A stretch of 64,000 nt of DNA, taken from contig NZ_CP179868.1 of the NCBI RefSeq assembly GCF_051379705.1, forward strand, positions 2,542,001 to 2,606,000, given 5' to 3'. Under the pieces are notes generated by a model, which worked only from the letters and a program-made list of their open reading frames with translations, was not told the origin of the DNA and did no database searches. The DNA comes from Ekhidna sp051379705. Lineage in GTDB: Bacteria > Bacteroidota > Bacteroidia > Cytophagales > Cyclobacteriaceae. The translations under genes and the position numbers were made by a program. Shown piece by piece: positions 61,399 to 64,000 of the stretch (position 1 is its first letter; each line of letters starts with the position of its first letter).

Positions 61399-61977
61399 AT
61401 GAAGGAATGGTACGTCACCCTTGCTGATCAAAAAGTTGAGCTTTTGCCAATCACTTTGGATCATATCAAGGAAATGCGAAATCTTAGTTCAGACTCGGAT
61501 GTATGGACTTGGTATACGGAGGATTTGACTGATCCTGATGCTCTTGAAAAGTGGATGACACAAAGACTAGATGCGAGCAGGAAAGGATTGCAAATGACTT
61601 ACTCTGTACGCCTGAAAGAAACCGGTGAAATTATAGGAGCTACTAGCTATGGACACATTGACTGGGAGGAGCATGGTATTGAAATCGGTTGGACCTGGCT
61701 GGGGAAGAAATACATAGGTGTCGGAATAAACAAACACATGAAATACTTAATGCTTCGACACGCCTTCGAGACAATGCAAATCGAGCGGCTAGAGCTTAGA
61801 ACAGATGAGAACAATATCCGTTCAAGAAAGGCGATGGAAAAAATTGGAGCTAAGCACGATGGTACTTTAAGAAATCATCGATCGACTCAAGGAGAACGCA
61901 GAAGAAATACCGTCGTCTATAGCATTATCAAATCGGAATGGCCTGAAATAAAGAATTCAATTTTTAAAGACTTTTGA
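61399..61977 (+). CDS. GNAT family N-acetyltransferase (RimJ/RimL-like)
   Basis: Acetyl-CoA-dependent N-acetyltransferase of 192 residues, related to RimJ/RimL ribosomal protein and peptide acetylases. The core strands are visible as TYSVRLKETGEIIGATSYGHI and GIEIGWTWLGKKYIGVGINKHMKYLMLRHAFE, the acetyl-CoA-binding region. ERLELRTDENNIRSRKAMEKIGAKHDGTLRNH is typical of the RimJ/RimL C-terminal half. The substrate is unknown. Its stop overlaps the next gene (TGATG), indicating coupling. Confidence 0.9.
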   Translation: MKEWYVTLADQKVELLPITLDHIKEMRNLSSDSDVWTWYTEDLTDPDALEKWMTQRLDASRKGLQMTYSVRLKETGEIIGATSYGHIDWEEHGIEIGWTWLGKKYIGVGINKHMKYLMLRHAFETMQIERLELRTDENNIRSRKAMEKIGAKHDGTLRNHRSTQGERRRNTVVYSIIKSEWPEIKNSIFKDF

Positions 61978-62489
61978 TGGAAGCGCTGCTCATTATTCTT
62001 TCTGTTTTACTGATTGCTGGAGGTATTATATTTTCAATTCTTCCACCTTTACCAGGTCCGGTTTTATCTTTTGGAGCGATGATCTGTACCAATGCTATAG
62101 CAAACGATACAGAGTTTAGTACTAGCTCATTTATCGTTTGGGGAGTTATTGGAATACTTATAACAGTAGCAGATTATGTGCTCCCTGTTGCTGCCACAAA
62201 AAAGTTTGGGGGCACCAAGGCTGGCGTTATTGGTGGAATGATTGGTATGGTAGCAGGAGTGCTACTGCCGATACCATTTGGCATCATACTGGGGCCATTA
62301 TTAGGAGCGATAGTCGGAGACTTATATGGAGGAAACAGAATACGATCAGCCTTTAAATCTGGCTTTGGTTCATTTTTAGGGTTCTTATTGGCTACATCTT
62401 TGAAGCTTCTCTATTCGATCATTCTTGGTGGAATTATTGCCTGGAAGGTTGGTGGATTTACCGCCAATGCAATCATTGAAATGTTTTAG
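61977..62489 (+). CDS. DUF456 family membrane protein
   Basis: Small integral membrane protein of 170 residues with about four to five glycine-rich helices. The DUF456 signature is clear: ILPPLPGPVLSFGAMI near residue 20, DYVLPVAATKKFGGTKAGVIGGMIGMVAG, and GIILGPLLGAIVGDLYGG. The ATG at 61977 shares bases with the upstream stop (TGATG). The function of the family is unknown to me. It converges on the UbiA gene with a 4-base overlap. Confidence 0.88.
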   Translation: MEALLIILSVLLIAGGIIFSILPPLPGPVLSFGAMICTNAIANDTEFSTSSFIVWGVIGILITVADYVLPVAATKKFGGTKAGVIGGMIGMVAGVLLPIPFGIILGPLLGAIVGDLYGGNRIRSAFKSGFGSFLGFLLATSLKLLYSIILGGIIAWKVGGFTANAIIEMF

Positions 62490-63337
62490 ATAAGAAGCAT
62501 GCTGATAAGTCCAGTAACAATCAAAATGTCTACATAAATTTTGATTGATTTAAAATCACTCATTTTATCAGCCCTGGCCAGTAGATATGCCATCCAGAAA
62601 ACAAGAATTAAAACTCCGAAAAAATAGTAACGAACTGTCCAGTTGGGAATTGACAGCAAGTAGAATGTTAGCATACCAACACCAGCAAGTCCAGCTAGAT
62701 ATATCATCACTTTCGCACCTCTGATTCCCCAAACAATCGGGATGGACTGAATGCCAAATTGGATTTCACCTTTTGCGCTAATAATATCTTTAATGCTCTC
62801 ACGAATAAAAACAGTCACGCATCCAAACATCGCATACGCGATGACAAGCAAACTAAATTCCCTGAAGTAAACCATCACAAGCAAAAGCGTAAGGCTTGCC
62901 AGGAAAGCAATGGTAAGCGTTCCAAGCAGAACCCATCTTCTTATGACTACACTGTATGTCCAAAGTGCACCTGCAGAAAAAATGTGAATGGCTCCTATTG
63001 CTGGATCAATAAGAAAGCCAATGCCAATACCTGAAAATGTGAGAATAAGGTGTGAGAATAAAGCAAGTCTGCGTCGAAAAGTCGTTCCAATGATCACCTT
63101 CGCAGGACGATTGATCATGTCTATCTTCTGATCAAAGTAGTCGTTAATGATATACCCTGCGGCTCCTATCATCCCCGTACTGAAAATGAAAAGGAGAAAA
63201 TTTGGGCCGATTAGAACAGCAACGGACTTATTAAGCAAGTAGAATGCGGTAATAAATTGAGTCAGTCCAATAATGAATAGGTTGGGAATTCTGCTAGCAG
63301 TTAAAAACCCGATGGTATTCTTGACTATAGGATTCAC
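62486..63337 (-). CDS. UbiA family prenyltransferase
   Basis: Integral membrane prenyltransferase of 283 residues with eight or nine helices. The first Asp motif is NDYFDQKIDMINRP and the second region is SIKDIISAKGEIQFGIQSIPIVWG, which is complete compared with the divergent protein at 35210. Bacteroidota relatives of this length are often called geranylgeranylglycerol-phosphate geranylgeranyltransferase, but the substrate is not established here. The start is GTG at 63337, sharing one base with the stop of the upstream gene (TAGTG). No menaquinone genes are near. Confidence 0.88.
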   Translation of the reverse strand: MNPIVKNTIGFLTASRIPNLFIIGLTQFITAFYLLNKSVAVLIGPNFLLFIFSTGMIGAAGYIINDYFDQKIDMINRPAKVIIGTTFRRRLALFSHLILTFSGIGIGFLIDPAIGAIHIFSAGALWTYSVVIRRWVLLGTLTIAFLASLTLLLVMVYFREFSLLVIAYAMFGCVTVFIRESIKDIISAKGEIQFGIQSIPIVWGIRGAKVMIYLAGLAGVGMLTFYLLSIPNWTVRYYFFGVLILVFWMAYLLARADKMSDFKSIKIYVDILIVTGLISMLLI

Positions 63338-64000
63338 TAGGATTTACGGATGCTGTCAGTAATGATCTGATACATGCTTCTTAACCTTTCATCTTTCAGC
63401 ATTTCCAAATGAGTATTGATTGTTTCATCGTCTTCCCTTTTTGCCGGTCCTGTTTGAGATTGTGACGGATTTAACTCAATAGCTTTTTTCAAAGTCTCTT
63501 CTACCAAAGGTTGGATATCTTGAAAAGACATATCAAGTTCGGAAAGCAACTTCTCCGAAAGATGAAACATGTGATTGCTGAAATTGCATGCAAACACTGC
63601 GGCTAGATGAAGTTTTGAACGATTGGTTGAAGTCAATAGTCTGACATCATTACTGAAGCTTCGGACAAACGTGAAAATTTCTCTTTCGCCATCATCGGAC
63701 CCTTCCACAAAAATCGGGAAAGAGGTAAAATCAATTTCTTTTGTCTTACTGAATGTTTGAAGCGGATACATCACGCCATGTTTCGGATGCTTAGATAAAT
63801 CTGCAATCGGATTTGAACCAGATGTGTGAAGGACTATGGCTTCAGACACAGCAATTTGATCTGAAACATCCTTTATCAGATCATCAGGCACACTCAATAT
63901 GATAAATTCAAATGATTCCGGATTAAACTGATCAATGGGCAGTACAAAATCTTCCGTTGGGGTTCGGGAAAATATTGTGACTTCATGACGCTTTGAGGCA
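63337..64000 (-). CDS. Rossmann-like DUF2520 protein, 5' end beyond the window
   Basis: Partial gene on the minus strand whose beginning lies past the right edge; the frame stays open to 64000 with no start needed inside. The visible part has EFIILSVPDDLIKDV, VLHTSGSNPIAD and HGVMYPLQTFSK, the Rossmann-like (F420/NADP-reductase-like) domain. The DUF2520 C-terminal helical domain follows (LHLAAVFACNFSNHMFHLSEKLL, SQSQTGPAKREDDETINTHLEML). Function unknown; relatives resemble pyrroline-5-carboxylate reductase in fold. It overlaps the UbiA gene by one base, so the two are probably an operon. Confidence 0.85.
   Translation of the reverse strand, partial: ASKRHEVTIFSRTPTEDFVLPIDQFNPESFEFIILSVPDDLIKDVSDQIAVSEAIVLHTSGSNPIADLSKHPKHGVMYPLQTFSKTKEIDFTSFPIFVEGSDDGEREIFTFVRSFSNDVRLLTSTNRSKLHLAAVFACNFSNHMFHLSEKLLSELDMSFQDIQPLVEETLKKAIELNPSQSQTGPAKREDDETINTHLEMLKDERLRSMYQIITDSIRKS

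Noticed and set aside
1..64000. Prophage, integrative element or insertion sequence
   Set aside because: No integrase, transposase, phage structural or conjugation gene was recognised, and base composition looks even; the tRNA-linked array carries no such gene.

Overview
The window looks like a chromosomal segment of a gliding or marine-type member of the Bacteroidota, most likely order Cytophagales. The evidence is a complete gldKLMN core of the type IX secretion system (T9SS), a PorP/SprF-like protein, a SprE/PorW lipoprotein, DUF4271, a zinc-less DksA-type protein, an ATP synthase operon lacking beta and epsilon, few strong Shine-Dalgarno sites, and Bacteroidota promoters (TTTG, about 18 bases, TAnnTTTG), seen best before tRNA-Phe. 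By eye, base composition looks moderately AT-rich and even. I saw no prophage, insertion sequence or CRISPR array, so most of the window is core chromosome.

Layout. 1-8300: TonB-dependent receptor, a coiled-coil secreted protein, a TIGR01777 epimerase, a LOG-family protein and uvrA. 8500-10640: a LytS/LytTR-type two-component pair and a small unknown protein. 10740-15410: hemW, an Omp85-type outer membrane protein, a DUF4271 membrane protein and hemD. 15500-21700: sprF-like, gldK, gldL, gldM, gldN and a FISUMP-domain protein. 21700-28350 (minus): sprE/porW, a class A penicillin-binding protein and uvrC, with overlapping ends. 28430-36600: an M23 peptidase and a bactofilin leading directly into atpZ, an AtpI-like gene, atpB, E, F, H, A, G, then a divergent UbiA-like membrane protein and a methyltransferase. 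36600-41770: an ECF sigma factor, a membrane partner, a DUF4097-like protein, two outer membrane proteins and a TPR histidine kinase, forming a probable envelope-response operon. 41740-43930 (minus): a THUMP-like methyltransferase and asd. 44130-51140: two large exported proteins, a kinase-less propeller/Y_Y_Y protein and a four-module Ig/lamin-tail protein. 51240-54500: a DksA-like protein, scpB, an rRNA pseudouridine synthase, an alpha/beta hydrolase and its TetR regulator. 54500-55476: tRNA-Phe with a tandem array. 55476-64000: an HdrC/HdrB-like Fe-S pair, a small conserved protein, a PorE-like OmpA lipoprotein, purM, a GNAT enzyme, DUF456, a UbiA prenyltransferase and a DUF2520 protein cut by the window edge.

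The most unusual stretch is 54673-55320. It holds six near-identical 108-bp units directly downstream of tRNA-Phe. Each contains the 3' part of that tRNA, interrupted in the T-loop by a GC-rich 17-base hairpin insert, plus a copy of the tRNA terminator. This array keeps long frames open on both strands, which I regard as non-coding. Other points of interest are a matched pair of TetR operators over the tetR and hydrolase promoters, a long hairpin between atpE and atpF, and the joining of a peptidoglycan/cytoskeleton pair to the ATP synthase operon.

Several genes plausibly work together. GldKLMN with SprE, the SprF-like protein and the PorE-like OmpA lipoprotein would build, power or anchor the T9SS, and the lamin-tail protein is a candidate surface cargo. 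The sigma-factor operon and the two histidine kinases suggest envelope sensing.
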